64,000 nucleotides of DNA from Psychroserpens jangbogonensis. Its GTDB lineage: Bacteria > Bacteroidota > Bacteroidia > Flavobacteriales > Flavobacteriaceae. This document shows positions 54,535-63,903 of this stretch, one piece after another (position 1 is the stretch's first letter; each line of letters begins with the position of its first letter). The stretch spans positions 186,001-250,000 of the forward strand of contig NZ_JSWG01000012.1 of assembly GCF_000797465.1 (NCBI RefSeq). The letters run 5' to 3'. Position numbers and translations under genes: made by a program. Under the pieces are notes generated by a model that saw nothing but the letters and a program-made list of their open reading frames with translations, was not told the DNA's origin and searched no databases.

Positions 54535-57033
54535 TTATAATACTCCAAATTGTTCAAAATGATGATTTAAGTGCTTTCGCTCCATTAAAGACCATTCGTA
54601 TCTATTTAATTCTCCAAAAACCACATTACTTAATGTGGCATCTGGATGTTCTTTAAAAAATTCTAAATATGCTTCTCTTTCCTCCTTAAACCTAATAATT
54701 GCAGTTGCTAAATCATCATATTTTAAGGTGTCGAGTGTGTCCTTTTCTAGTAAAGGGAATCTTGTGTTCTTCGGAAACTTATCATAGTTATATAAACTGT
54801 TTTTAACCTTCTCCAGAATTTTTTCAGGTGTGGCCACTTCAAAATCTTGAATCTTTCCAGCTGCAATTTGATAGGTATACTCCAAATGCTCTATCATATG
54901 CTGAGGTGTCATAATTCCCCATTTTGGTTTTGTCTCTTCAGTAAGCTTAGATAAACATTCAGTGATTTTGTCTTCAGTCATTTCAACAAACACTTCTTGT
55001 TTTTTCTGAACCATGGTTAGTATGGTTGCAATCGCTACTAATTCATCTTCAGCATCAAATACTTCTACATACCATTTTACGATTCCGCTAGGATGCTCTG
55101 CCGAAGCCACATCACGATCTACTTTTTGTTTACAGGTCAATCTCACATAAACAGTATCGTTATGATATAGTGGGCGTAAAAAACGGCATTCTTCTAGTCC
55201 GTAATTTGCAGCTACAGGTCCTTTGTTTGGATACACGAATAATCCAGCTGCTGCTGAAATAATGAAATAACCATGAGCGGTTCTTTTTTTAAAAATACTC
55301 CCATCTAACGAGGTAATATCTGTATGCGCATAGAAATGATCCCAAGTTAAATTCGCAAAGTTGATGATATCGGTATCTGTAAATGTACGCTTGTGTGTTT
55401 TGAGTGACATTCCTGGTTGGATATCTTCCCAATGATATTTAAATGGATGCTGTTCTGCTTCCTTATATTTTGCATTCTGCTGATAAATACCAGTGATTTC
55501 TGTAATCGTTGTTGGCGAGCCTTGAATAGCAGTTCGTTGCAAGTAATGTTTAATTCCACGCATTCCTCCCATTTCTTCACCACCTCCAGCACGTCCTGGA
55601 CCACCATGAACTAAATATGGTAATGGTGAACCATGACCAGTACTTTCTTTAGCGCTTTCTCTATTAAGCACTAGTATTCTTCCGTGGTGACTAGCTGCAT
55701 TAATAACATACTCTTTGGCTATTTTATCATCATTAGTTACAATGGAAGACACTAAAGATCCTTTTCCCATTTGTGCCAATGTAATAGCTTCTTCAAGGTT
55801 TTTATATGGCATTATGGTGCTTACTGGTCCGAAAGCTTCACGCTCATGAATCACAGTATTTTCGAACGGATGATCTGTTCTCAATAAAATCGGACTAATA
55901 AAAGCACCTTTTTTGGCATCTGCTCCAATAGTTTCAATTTCATCTATATCACCGTAAACAATTTGTGCTTCCTTAGCTAAATCGTTTACAGAATCTCTTA
56001 CCGCTTGAACTTGTTGATGACTAACAAGCGATCCCATTCTAACTTCTTTTAATCTTGGATCACCTATAGTTACTTTATCAAGTGCTTTCCCTAAGGAAAT
56101 TTGTACATCTTCAACTAAATTTTCAGGAACAATAATTCTTCTAATAGCAGTACATTTCTGTCCAGCTTTAACAGTCATTTCTTTACGAACTTCTTTAATA
56201 AATAAATTAAATTCTGGTGTTCCTGGAACAGCATCTTCTCCTAAAATAGATGCATTCAAAGAATCAGCTTCCATGGTAAATGGCACAGATTCTTGAATTA
56301 ATCTAGGATGTGCTTTTAATAATCGTCCAGTAGATGCAGAACCTGTAAAGGTTACCACATCTTGAGATTCTACTGTATCTAGAATTGTTTTTACTGTTCC
56401 ATTTATGATCTGCAATGCACCTTCAGGTAAAATTCCAGAGTTTACAATTTCTCTTGCAACGGCTTCAGCTAAATATGATGATGATGGTGCAGGCAAAACG
56501 ACAGCTGGGACTCCAGCCATCCAATTCACTGCACATTTTTCTAACATTCCCCAAACTGGGAAATTAAATGCGTTGATATGTACAGCAACCCCTTTTTTAG
56601 GCACCATAATATGATGCGCCATAAAGCGTCCACCACGAGATAAATCGATAGCATCGCCTTCTACATGATAAGGTTGATTAGGAAATAGTTTTCTTAAAGA
56701 TGCATTGGCGAATAAATTCCCAAAACCACCTTCAATATCAATCCAACTATCTACCTTAGTAGCACCTGTTCTGTAACTTAACTCATAAAACGCATCTTTT
56801 CTTTTTGTAAGATATAATGCCAATTTCTTAAGCATGTTTCCACGTTCTTGAAAAGTCATTTTACGGAGTTGTTCTCCTCCTTTTGTTCTACCGTAATTCA
56901 AAATTTCGGGAACATCTAGACCTTCAATGGCTACACTAGTGAATGCTTCACCAGTAATGGCATCTAGAATTGGTGTTCCTTCTTCTTTTCCTGTTGTCCA
57001 ATTACCTTGAACATAATGTTGTATTTTTTCCAT
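54535..57033 (-). CDS. paaZ: PaaZ ring-opening enzyme with extra C-terminal DinB-like domain
   Basis: The 832-residue protein has an aldehyde dehydrogenase domain (about 1-515) with Glu255 and Cys294 (AGQKCTAIRR), and an R-specific hydratase/MaoC domain (about 530-680) with Asp565 and His570 (WDHFYAHTD). It hydrolyses the oxepin-CoA ring and oxidises the resulting aldehyde. E. coli PaaZ ends near 681. Here residues 681-832 form an additional domain with MTPQHMIEHL (His712, His716) and ERKHLNHHFEQFG (His821, 824, 825), the pattern of DinB/DUF1569 four-helix metal proteins. Confidence 0.92.
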   Translation of the reverse strand: MEKIQHYVQGNWTTGKEEGTPILDAITGEAFTSVAIEGLDVPEILNYGRTKGGEQLRKMTFQERGNMLKKLALYLTKRKDAFYELSYRTGATKVDSWIDIEGGFGNLFANASLRKLFPNQPYHVEGDAIDLSRGGRFMAHHIMVPKKGVAVHINAFNFPVWGMLEKCAVNWMAGVPAVVLPAPSSSYLAEAVAREIVNSGILPEGALQIINGTVKTILDTVESQDVVTFTGSASTGRLLKAHPRLIQESVPFTMEADSLNASILGEDAVPGTPEFNLFIKEVRKEMTVKAGQKCTAIRRIIVPENLVEDVQISLGKALDKVTIGDPRLKEVRMGSLVSHQQVQAVRDSVNDLAKEAQIVYGDIDEIETIGADAKKGAFISPILLRTDHPFENTVIHEREAFGPVSTIMPYKNLEEAITLAQMGKGSLVSSIVTNDDKIAKEYVINAASHHGRILVLNRESAKESTGHGSPLPYLVHGGPGRAGGGEEMGGMRGIKHYLQRTAIQGSPTTITEITGIYQQNAKYKEAEQHPFKYHWEDIQPGMSLKTHKRTFTDTDIINFANLTWDHFYAHTDITSLDGSIFKKRTAHGYFIISAAAGLFVYPNKGPVAANYGLEECRFLRPLYHNDTVYVRLTCKQKVDRDVASAEHPSGIVKWYVEVFDAEDELVAIATILTMVQKKQEVFVEMTEDKITECLSKLTEETKPKWGIMTPQHMIEHLEYTYQIAAGKIQDFEVATPEKILEKVKNSLYNYDKFPKNTRFPLLEKDTLDTLKYDDLATAIIRFKEEREAYLEFFKEHPDATLSNVVFGELNRYEWSLMERKHLNHHFEQFGVL

Positions 57034-57042
57034 AATAACTCT

Positions 57043-57645
57043 TTATGCCATTATTCTTAAGATTCTTCCTGTGATTTTCCCTTCAATAGATTTTATATAA
57101 CCATCTACAATTTTATCCATTGGCACTGGTGTATTCCCTGGGAAATAGTCTTTATATTTTTCAAATGAATCTTCAACTAAATCTGAACAGACCACATTAA
57201 TACGTTTTCCATCTTCTAATTCTAATGCCACAGCTTTAGCAAAACTATTAATTGCGCCATTAACCATAGCTGCGCTTGTTGTCATATCTACTGGATCATC
57301 AGCTAAGATTCCGGTAGAAAGAGTAATTGAACCTTCTGAATTTAGATAATCTTTCCCTATGCGAACCACATTAACCTGTCCCATCATTTTGCTTTTGATT
57401 CCGATATAAAAATCTTCTTCGGAAAGCTTATCAAACTTGTCCCATTTAGCATCACCAGCAATTGCAATAATAGCATCTAATTTACCAACGGATTCAAACA
57501 TCGATTTGATAGATGACGATACTGAAAAATCGACCAAAACATCTCCTGAGTTTCGTCCAGCAATAAGCACCTCATGTTTTTGAGATAAGCGCTCACTTAC
57601 TTTCTTTCCAATGGTTCCGTTTCCTCCTATTATTAATATTTTCAT
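57043..57645 (-). CDS. atypical short-chain dehydrogenase in the paa operon
   Basis: The 200-residue Rossmann protein starts at ATG 57645 (MKILIIGGNGTIGKKVSERL), one base after the thiolase stop. The nucleotide motif GGNGTIG is present, as are DAIIAIAGDA and ITLSTGILADDP. The SDR YxxxK is missing: the region reads TTSAAMVNGAINSF, as in a known branch of atypical SDRs. No standard phenylacetate step needs it. The open frame extends upstream into the thiolase gene, but that part is not typical. Confidence 0.8.
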   Translation of the reverse strand: MKILIIGGNGTIGKKVSERLSQKHEVLIAGRNSGDVLVDFSVSSSIKSMFESVGKLDAIIAIAGDAKWDKFDKLSEEDFYIGIKSKMMGQVNVVRIGKDYLNSEGSITLSTGILADDPVDMTTSAAMVNGAINSFAKAVALELEDGKRINVVCSDLVEDSFEKYKDYFPGNTPVPMDKIVDGYIKSIEGKITGRILRIMA

Positions 57646-57646
57646 A

Positions 57647-58855
57647 CTAAACGCGTTCAATAATTGCAGCATAACCTTGCCCAACACCAATACACATTGT
57701 AATCAATGCATATTTTTTTTGTTGTTCATGCAATTCTAAAGCTGCTGAATATGCAATTCTTGCTCCAGTTACTCCTAACGGATGTCCGATAGCTATAGAG
57801 CCACCATTTGGGTTTAATCTTGAATCATCATCTGCTAAACCCCAAGCACGAGTACACGCTAAGGCTTGAGCTGCAAAAGCTTCGTTTAATTCGATAATAT
57901 CCATATCATCCATTTTCAATCCTGCTTTTTCCAAAGCTTTATTGGACGCTTGAACTGGACCAATTCCCATAATTCTTGGTTCTACACCAACCACAGCAGA
58001 ACTTACGATTCTTGCTAAAGGTTTTAGATTATATTTTTTTACTGCATCTTCAGAAGCAATTATCGTTGCTGCAGCACCATCGTTTAATCCAGATGAATTT
58101 CCTGCTGTTACGCTTCCTCCTTCTTTTTTGAAGGCTGGACGTAATTTCCCTAACACTTCTAATGAGGTTGTAGGTTTTACAAATTCATCTTTAGAAAATA
58201 AAATTGGATCTTTTTTACGTTGTGGAATTTCAACAGTAATAATTTCTTTTGCTAGTCGGCCATTTTCTTGTGCTTTTGTCGCTTTCATTTGGCTCCAATG
58301 AGAAAATTTATCTTGATCTAGTCTCGATATAGCATATTTTGCAACTAAATTTTCAGCGGTATTTCCCATACCATCTGTTCCATACAATTCTTGCATTTTA
58401 GGATTGATGAAACGCCAGCCAAATGTTGAATCATACATTTTCGAATCCCCTCCAAATCCAGTTGATGGTTTTGACATTACGTATGGACCACGTGTCATAT
58501 TTTCAACACCTCCAGAAATGAATACGTCTCCATCACCAGCTTTAATAGCACGATTGGCATGAATAATTGCAGACAATCCTGAACTACATAATCTATTTAC
58601 TGTTTCTCCAGGCACTGTAAATGGTAAACCTGCTAGTAACGAAGCCATTCTTGCAACGTTTCGGTTATCTTCTCCTGCTTGGTTGGCACAACCCATAATG
58701 ACATCATCATAGGCTTCTTTTGGAATATTTGGATTACGTTTAACTACTTCAGAAATCACCAAAGCACCTAAATCGTCTGTACGAACAGCTGACAATGTCC
58801 CTTTATAATTCCCTATTGGAGTTCTAACTCCGTCTATGATGTATGCTTCTTTCAT
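57647..58855 (-). CDS. paaJ: 3-oxoadipyl-CoA thiolase
   Basis: The 402-residue thiolase has acyl-accepting Cys90 ([11 protein letters not shown]), His in NEAFAAQ and [10 protein letters not shown], and second Cys in CIGVGQGYA. In the pathway it cleaves 3-oxoadipyl-CoA to succinyl-CoA and acetyl-CoA, and may also act on the 3-oxo-5,6-dehydrosuberyl-CoA intermediate. It follows paaI after 11 bases. Confidence 0.92.
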   Translation of the reverse strand: MKEAYIIDGVRTPIGNYKGTLSAVRTDDLGALVISEVVKRNPNIPKEAYDDVIMGCANQAGEDNRNVARMASLLAGLPFTVPGETVNRLCSSGLSAIIHANRAIKAGDGDVFISGGVENMTRGPYVMSKPSTGFGGDSKMYDSTFGWRFINPKMQELYGTDGMGNTAENLVAKYAISRLDQDKFSHWSQMKATKAQENGRLAKEIITVEIPQRKKDPILFSKDEFVKPTTSLEVLGKLRPAFKKEGGSVTAGNSSGLNDGAAATIIASEDAVKKYNLKPLARIVSSAVVGVEPRIMGIGPVQASNKALEKAGLKMDDMDIIELNEAFAAQALACTRAWGLADDDSRLNPNGGSIAIGHPLGVTGARIAYSAALELHEQQKKYALITMCIGVGQGYAAIIERV

Positions 58856-58866
58856 ATGTTAGTTAT

Positions 58867-59274
58867 TTATTCTTCCCAATCTTTTTGTGTTCTGTATACG
58901 ACACCTTTAAATAAGGCTACTAATTCGTTACCACGTTTCACTTCAATAATATTGAAACCTAGTTTATTATTTACTTTTTCTATTACTGATTCTGCAATCA
59001 AATAATCCCCTTCACTAATGGCTTCAATGTGGTTGATACTTGTCTCTATTGAAACTGCATATTTACCATGTGTATTGGCCGCAAATCCAAATGCCGTATC
59101 TGCAAGTGAATAGCTAATTCCACCATGAGCTTTGTTCATGCTATTAAGCATTTCTTTCCTAATGGTCATTGCAACTTTACAATGTCCTATTTTACATTCT
59201 AAAATCTCAATACCCAACCATTGACTATAGGCATCTTGACTTAACATTTTATATGGAATCTGCTCTCCTTTCAT
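58867..59274 (-). CDS. paaI: PaaI hotdog thioesterase
   Basis: The 135-residue hotdog-fold protein has the PaaI active-site pattern MNKAHGGISYSLADTAFGFA (Asn, His, Gly and the Asp of the opposite helix). It hydrolyses ring-hydroxylated phenylacetyl-CoA side products and so saves CoA. Its ATG begins directly after the paaH stop codon, without a spacer. Confidence 0.92.
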   Translation of the reverse strand: MKGEQIPYKMLSQDAYSQWLGIEILECKIGHCKVAMTIRKEMLNSMNKAHGGISYSLADTAFGFAANTHGKYAVSIETSINHIEAISEGDYLIAESVIEKVNNKLGFNIIEVKRGNELVALFKGVVYRTQKDWEE

Positions 59275-60429
59275 CTAAAAGAAAGTCTTATTCTCTCTGT
59301 TCATTTTACGCAATAACGGGCTACAACGATAACGATCTTCATGATATTCGTCGTATAATTCATCTAATTTAGACACACACCAATTGATTCCTTTTTCATC
59401 TGCCCAAGCTAATAACCCTTTAGGATAATTAACTCCTTTGGTCATTGCATTATCAATATCTTCAGCTGAAGCAATTTTTAAAAATAGCGCATCTGCTGCT
59501 TCATTGATTAACATCACTAAAACGCGATTAAATATACTTTGCGCTAATTTCTCATCTTCTATTGGAGTTGGTTTTGTAGCGCCTTCTGTATAATCGTAAT
59601 AGCCTTTTCCAGATTTTCTGCCTAAATAACCGGCTTCTGAGAAGCGCTTTTGAGTAAATGCAGGCTTATATCTTGGGTCAAAATAAAATGCTGTAAACAC
59701 GGTTTCTGTTACTGTGTAATTAACATCATTACCAATAAAATCCATCAATTCAAATGGTCCCATCCTGAAACCTCCTAAGGTTTTTAAACTCCAATCGATG
59801 GTTGCAAAATCTGCAAGCCCTTCTTCATATATTCTTAATGATTCTCCATAAAATGGTCTAGCAACTCTATTCACAATAAAACCAGGAGTATCTTTAGCAA
59901 CAGCAACTACTTTTTTCCAATCGGAAATAATTTTAACAGAAGTATCCAAAACAGCGTTTGATGTTTGTATCGCCGGAATCACCTCAACCAATTTCATTAA
60001 AGGTGCTGGATTAAAGAAATGAATCCCGATACATCGTTCAGGTTTCTGTAATGATGCAGCTATCGATGCTATAGACAAGCTAGATGTGTTTGATGCAATG
60101 ATGCAATCGTCTGACACATAACTCTCTAATTCTGAAAAGACCTTTTGTTTAATATCGATATTTTCAATAATCGCTTCAATAGTAAGGTTTGAATCTTTTA
60201 AAGCTTTCAAACTATCTACATAGGAAATATTAGATTGAATTCTATCTTTTTCTGTAGAATCGATTCGCCCTTTTTCAATAAGGCGCAATAATATTTTTTC
60301 TAAAGCGGCTTTAGCTTTATCCAAAGCAGCTTGATTTGTATCGTATAATTTAACTCTACAACCAGCAGTAGCAGCCACTTGAGCGATACCACTTCCCATT
60401 GTTCCTGAACCTATAATGCCTACGTTCAT
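59275..60429 (-). CDS. paaH: 3-hydroxyacyl-CoA dehydrogenase
   Basis: The 384-residue protein has an NAD-binding GSGTMGSGIA at about 7-16, catalytic His in GIHFFNPAPLMKLVEV, and two C-terminal 3HCDH segments (FRMGPFELMDFIG; NYPKGLLAWADEKG). It oxidises 3-hydroxyadipyl-CoA to 3-oxoadipyl-CoA. It is one base after paaG. Confidence 0.93.
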   Translation of the reverse strand: MNVGIIGSGTMGSGIAQVAATAGCRVKLYDTNQAALDKAKAALEKILLRLIEKGRIDSTEKDRIQSNISYVDSLKALKDSNLTIEAIIENIDIKQKVFSELESYVSDDCIIASNTSSLSIASIAASLQKPERCIGIHFFNPAPLMKLVEVIPAIQTSNAVLDTSVKIISDWKKVVAVAKDTPGFIVNRVARPFYGESLRIYEEGLADFATIDWSLKTLGGFRMGPFELMDFIGNDVNYTVTETVFTAFYFDPRYKPAFTQKRFSEAGYLGRKSGKGYYDYTEGATKPTPIEDEKLAQSIFNRVLVMLINEAADALFLKIASAEDIDNAMTKGVNYPKGLLAWADEKGINWCVSKLDELYDEYHEDRYRCSPLLRKMNRENKTFF

Positions 60430-60430
60430 A

Positions 60431-61216
60431 TTATCTTCCTTTGAATTCTGGTTTTCTTTTTCCTATAAATGCGGCAACGCCTTCGGCATAATCTTCACTT
60501 TGGGCTGCTTCAATTTGTAATTTCGATTCTAGAGCTAATTGGTCTTCTAGTGTATTGGTCATTGATGAATTGAATAATTCTTTAATGAACCCTAAAGCTT
60601 TGGTTGGCATATTAGCCAATTTAATAGCTGTTTTATCAATCTCTTCTCCGAAACTTTCTAATGATACAACTTTGTAAATCATACCTAAACGTTCGGCTTC
60701 TTGGGCAGATACTTTATCGCCTAACATGGCTAAAGCCGATGCTTTTTGGAATCCTATTAATCGTGGTAAAAAAAATGTACCTGCACTATCAGGAACCAAA
60801 CCAATTAAACTAAAAGCTTGAATAAAACTCACTTTCTCATGAGCTATAACGATATCACATGCCAAAGCAATATTTGCTCCAGCTCCAGCTGCGACTCCAT
60901 TAACTGCTGCTATAATTGGTTTCTTTATAGATCGTATTCTTGTAATGATTGGATTGTAATGTTCTTCGAGAATCTTTTTAAATCCTGGATTTAAATCTGG
61001 ATCTGTGACTTCCTTTAAATCTTGACCTGCACAAAATGCTTTGCCGTTTCCGGTAAGTACTATTGCTCTGACCTGATCATTTATCTCACAATCATCCATA
61101 ATAGATTGTAGACTTAAAGCCATTTCACGATTGAAACTATTAAAAACTTCTGGTCTGTTAAACGTAATGTACGCGACCTTGTTTTCAATTTTTAACTGTA
61201 TTGAATTACTGCTCAT
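60431..61216 (-). CDS. paaG: 1,2-epoxyphenylacetyl-CoA isomerase
   Basis: The 261-residue crotonase-fold isomerase converts the ring epoxide to oxepin-CoA. The first oxyanion segment is AFCAGQDLKEV, the second AAGAGANIALA, and the catalytic Asp lies in LVPDSAGTFFLPR, the pattern typical of PaaG rather than hydratases. It is the first gene after the 103-base gap that divides the paa operon, so its expression may differ from that of paaABCDE. Confidence 0.9.
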   Translation of the reverse strand: MSSNSIQLKIENKVAYITFNRPEVFNSFNREMALSLQSIMDDCEINDQVRAIVLTGNGKAFCAGQDLKEVTDPDLNPGFKKILEEHYNPIITRIRSIKKPIIAAVNGVAAGAGANIALACDIVIAHEKVSFIQAFSLIGLVPDSAGTFFLPRLIGFQKASALAMLGDKVSAQEAERLGMIYKVVSLESFGEEIDKTAIKLANMPTKALGFIKELFNSSMTNTLEDQLALESKLQIEAAQSEDYAEGVAAFIGKRKPEFKGR

Positions 61217-61230
61217 ACCTGTTTTATTTG

Positions 61231-61314
61231 GCGTTAAGAATAAAGGCTTTGTTGGAGCTACTTAAAATTAAAATTTTAAGAGCGACTGCCGAAAGCCTGA
61301 CCTTTGGGTAACGC
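61231..61314. repeat. 84-bp nested inverted-repeat element in the paa operon
   Basis: Three nested inverted repeats share a centre: gcgtta (61231-61236) with taacgc (61309-61314); aggcttt (61244-61250) with aaagcct (61292-61298); cttaaaatt (61261-61269) with aattttaag (61272-61280). The element could fold into one long imperfect hairpin in DNA or RNA. It occupies almost the whole gap between paaD and paaG, where other gaps are 0-14 bases. No T run follows on the minus strand, so it is not a classic terminator. Confidence 0.6.
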
Positions 61315-61319
61315 TATAC

Positions 61320-61820
61320 CTATTTTAAACATTTAAAATAGTCGAATGGTTCTTGGCAATCCTCACACTGAAATTGTGATTTGCATGCAGTTGAACCAAA
61401 TTGACTGACTAATCTCGTATTCTGAGAACCACAATTCGTGCATTTCACTAATCGCTTCTCATTTAATAACACATCTTTATCTGCTTGTGCTTCTAAAGGT
61501 GCTGCTATTCCGTAATCTTCTAGAGCTTTTCTTCCTCTTGGTGTAATCCAATCGGTTGTCCAAGCAGGATGAAGAATCAAATCAATTGTAGATTTGTAAC
61601 CTTCATCTTTTAGTGCTTTTTTAATATCATCTCCAATCACATCCATTGCAGGACAACCACTATAGGTTGGTGTGATTTCGACTTCGACTATACCATTAAT
61701 AATCTGTGCAGAACGTACAACTCCCATATCCATAATTGACAATACTGGAATTTCTGGATCAGAAACTTGCTCAAGTATTGGAATTAAAATTTGGTCGATA
61801 TGTTGTTCTGTTGTTGTCAT
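61320..61820 (-). CDS. paaD: PaaD, iron-sulfur maturation factor of the PaaABCE monooxygenase
   Basis: The 166-residue protein has an N-terminal DUF59/MIP18-like domain (SDPEIPVLSIMDMGVV, TPTYSGCPAMD) and a C-terminal zinc-binding tail with CTNC, a later Cys, CEDC and FKC. PaaD is needed to mature or repair the oxygenase complex. I place the start at ATG 61820 (MTTTEQHID), one base after the paaC stop; the longer frame overlaps paaC. A perfect 10-bp inverted repeat spans the stop codon (61320-61341). Confidence 0.9.
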   Translation of the reverse strand: MTTTEQHIDQILIPILEQVSDPEIPVLSIMDMGVVRSAQIINGIVEVEITPTYSGCPAMDVIGDDIKKALKDEGYKSTIDLILHPAWTTDWITPRGRKALEDYGIAAPLEAQADKDVLLNEKRLVKCTNCGSQNTRLVSQFGSTACKSQFQCEDCQEPFDYFKCLK

Positions 61821-61821
61821 G

Positions 61822-62574
61822 TTACCATTCCATATTCGGATACGTGCGTTGCATGTATTGCAAATCACTTAATAAGAATCCTAAATGTTCTGTATGAATC
61901 CCTTCTTTACCTCCTTTTTGAAACCATTTGGATTCTGGCGTTTGAAGGTTAGCTTCTTCTAATAAATCGCTTACGCTTTTGTAAAACTCATCTTTAAGTT
62001 TAGTAACATCAACACCTAAACCTTCTACTACCATTGCTTTATCTGCTTCTGTTTGATGAAATAATTCATCAGTATACGCCCACAAATCATTGATAGCTTC
62101 TTGCATTTTTTTATTACTTTCCTCAGTACCATCTCCTAAACGTCTTACCCAATCTGAAGAAAAACGTTCGTGATAACTTACTTCTTTGATACATTTATTA
62201 GCAATTGCTGATAGTGTTAAATCTGCGCTTTTTTGTTGCTCTGCTAAAAATGCTAAATGATACACATCAAATAAAAACTGACGGCCAATTGAGTACGCGA
62301 AATTTGTGTTTGGTTGTTCTACCAACAACACATTTTTATACTCACGCTCTTTTCGAAGCATAGCAATATCATCTTCATTTCTTCCATCACCAGCAATTTT
62401 TGCTGCGTATTGAAAATAGCTGCGCACTTGTCCGAATAAATCCAGTGAAATATTAGTACAAGCGATATCTGTTTCTAAACTTGGTCCATGACCACAGAGT
62501 TCTCCCATGCGTTGTCCTAGAATAAGGCTATTATCTGCGATACCAAGAATGTAATTATATAGATTCTCTTTCAT
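61822..62574 (-). CDS. paaC: PaaC structural subunit of phenylacetyl-CoA epoxidase
   Basis: The 250-residue ferritin-like subunit lacks a diiron centre and pairs with PaaA. Recognisable segments are LILGQRMGELCGHGPSLE, DIACTNISLDLFGQ and KEVSYHERFSSDWV. Its start overlaps the stop of paaB by one base. Confidence 0.93.
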   Translation of the reverse strand: MKENLYNYILGIADNSLILGQRMGELCGHGPSLETDIACTNISLDLFGQVRSYFQYAAKIAGDGRNEDDIAMLRKEREYKNVLLVEQPNTNFAYSIGRQFLFDVYHLAFLAEQQKSADLTLSAIANKCIKEVSYHERFSSDWVRRLGDGTEESNKKMQEAINDLWAYTDELFHQTEADKAMVVEGLGVDVTKLKDEFYKSVSDLLEEANLQTPESKWFQKGGKEGIHTEHLGFLLSDLQYMQRTYPNMEW

Positions 62575-62861
62575 TACATGTGTTTTACTTCGTCTGGTAA
62601 ATCATAAAAAGTTGGATGACGATACACCTTATCTTGAGCTGGTTCAAATAATTCGCCATTATGCTCAGGGTTTGAAGCTGTAATATTTTTAGATTCTACA
62701 ACCCAAATACTTACACCTTCATTACGTCTTGTATAGACATCACGAGCATTCTCTAGAGCCATTTCTGCATCTGCTGCATGGAGGCTACCAAAGTGCCTAT
62801 GTTCTAATCCGTTTTTACTTCTTACGAAGATTTCCCAAAGTGGCCAGTGTTTTTTTGACAT
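62574..62861 (-). CDS. paaB: PaaB subunit of phenylacetyl-CoA epoxidase
   Basis: The 95-residue bridging subunit of the PaaABCE complex is identified by WEIFVRSKNGLEHRHFGSLHA and NARDVYTRRNEG. Its length equals that of E. coli PaaB. It lies 14 bases after paaA. Confidence 0.94.
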   Translation of the reverse strand: MSKKHWPLWEIFVRSKNGLEHRHFGSLHAADAEMALENARDVYTRRNEGVSIWVVESKNITASNPEHNGELFEPAQDKVYRHPTFYDLPDEVKHM

Positions 62862-62875
62862 GACTTTATGTTTTT

Positions 62876-63832
62876 TTAAACTGCTTGTTTTTGTTTTCTT
62901 TCTTGTTTCTTCTCGGCATAAGCCATTGCTGCATCACGAACCCATTCACCTTCTTCCCATGCACCAACTCTAGCTTTCATTCTTTCTTTGTTGCAAGGCC
63001 CATGACCTTTAACAACTTGCCAGAATTCGTCCCAATTAATATCGCCAAAATCGTAACTCTTGTTTTCTTCGTTCCATTTTAAATCTGGATCTGGAATTGT
63101 TAAGCCAATTAATTCTGCTTGAGGAACTGTTTGATCTATAAACTGCTGACGCAAATCATCATTTGATTTACGCTTTAATTTCCATTTCATTGATTGTTCG
63201 GTATGAACAGATTCAGCATCTGTTGGACCTAACATCATTAAACTTGGCCACCACCAACGGTTAAGTGCATCTTGAGCTAATTCCTTTTGTTCGGGTGTTC
63301 CATTAGCCAATTTCATCATGATTTCATAACCTTGACGTTGATGAAAACTTTCTTCTTTACATACGCGAATCATTGCTCTTGCATAAGGTCCGTAAGATGT
63401 ATTACACAATGGCACTTGATTAATAATGGCTGCTCCATCAACTAACCAACCGATTGCTCCCATATCTGCCCAGGTCACTGTTGGATAATTAAAGATACTA
63501 GAGTATTTAGCTTTCCCTGAATGCAGTTGATCGTACAACTCGTTTCTTGATACACCTAAAGTTTCACAGGCACTGTATAAGTATAAACCATGTCCTGCTT
63601 CATCTTGAATTTTTGCTAACAAAGCAACTTTACGTCTTAACGAAGGCGCTCTTGTAATCCAGTTACCTTCAGGAAGCATACCTACTACCTCTGAATGGGC
63701 ATGTTGTGACATTTGTCTGATATGCGTTTGGCGATACTTTTCTGGCATCCAATCTTTAGGTTCGATTTTTTCATCCCTTAGGATGCGTTCTTCGAACTGC
63801 TTCTCAAGATTTTTAATTTGTTCTTCACTCAT
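62876..63832 (-). CDS. paaA: PaaA catalytic diiron subunit of phenylacetyl-CoA epoxidase
   Basis: The 318-residue ferritin-like diiron oxygenase subunit forms the 1,2-epoxide of phenylacetyl-CoA. Iron ligand segments are visible as [11 protein letters not shown] and [13 protein letters not shown] (ExxH pairs), and the substrate pocket as RRKVALLAK and [14 protein letters not shown]. It is preceded by paaE at the window edge. Confidence 0.95.
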   Translation of the reverse strand: MSEEQIKNLEKQFEERILRDEKIEPKDWMPEKYRQTHIRQMSQHAHSEVVGMLPEGNWITRAPSLRRKVALLAKIQDEAGHGLYLYSACETLGVSRNELYDQLHSGKAKYSSIFNYPTVTWADMGAIGWLVDGAAIINQVPLCNTSYGPYARAMIRVCKEESFHQRQGYEIMMKLANGTPEQKELAQDALNRWWWPSLMMLGPTDAESVHTEQSMKWKLKRKSNDDLRQQFIDQTVPQAELIGLTIPDPDLKWNEENKSYDFGDINWDEFWQVVKGHGPCNKERMKARVGAWEEGEWVRDAAMAYAEKKQERKQKQAV

Positions 63833-63903
63833 AACTTCTGTTTATTGTGACTCAATTCTCCTTTTTCAATATGTTGTGGTTTTGATATTATTTTTCCGAA
63901 GAA

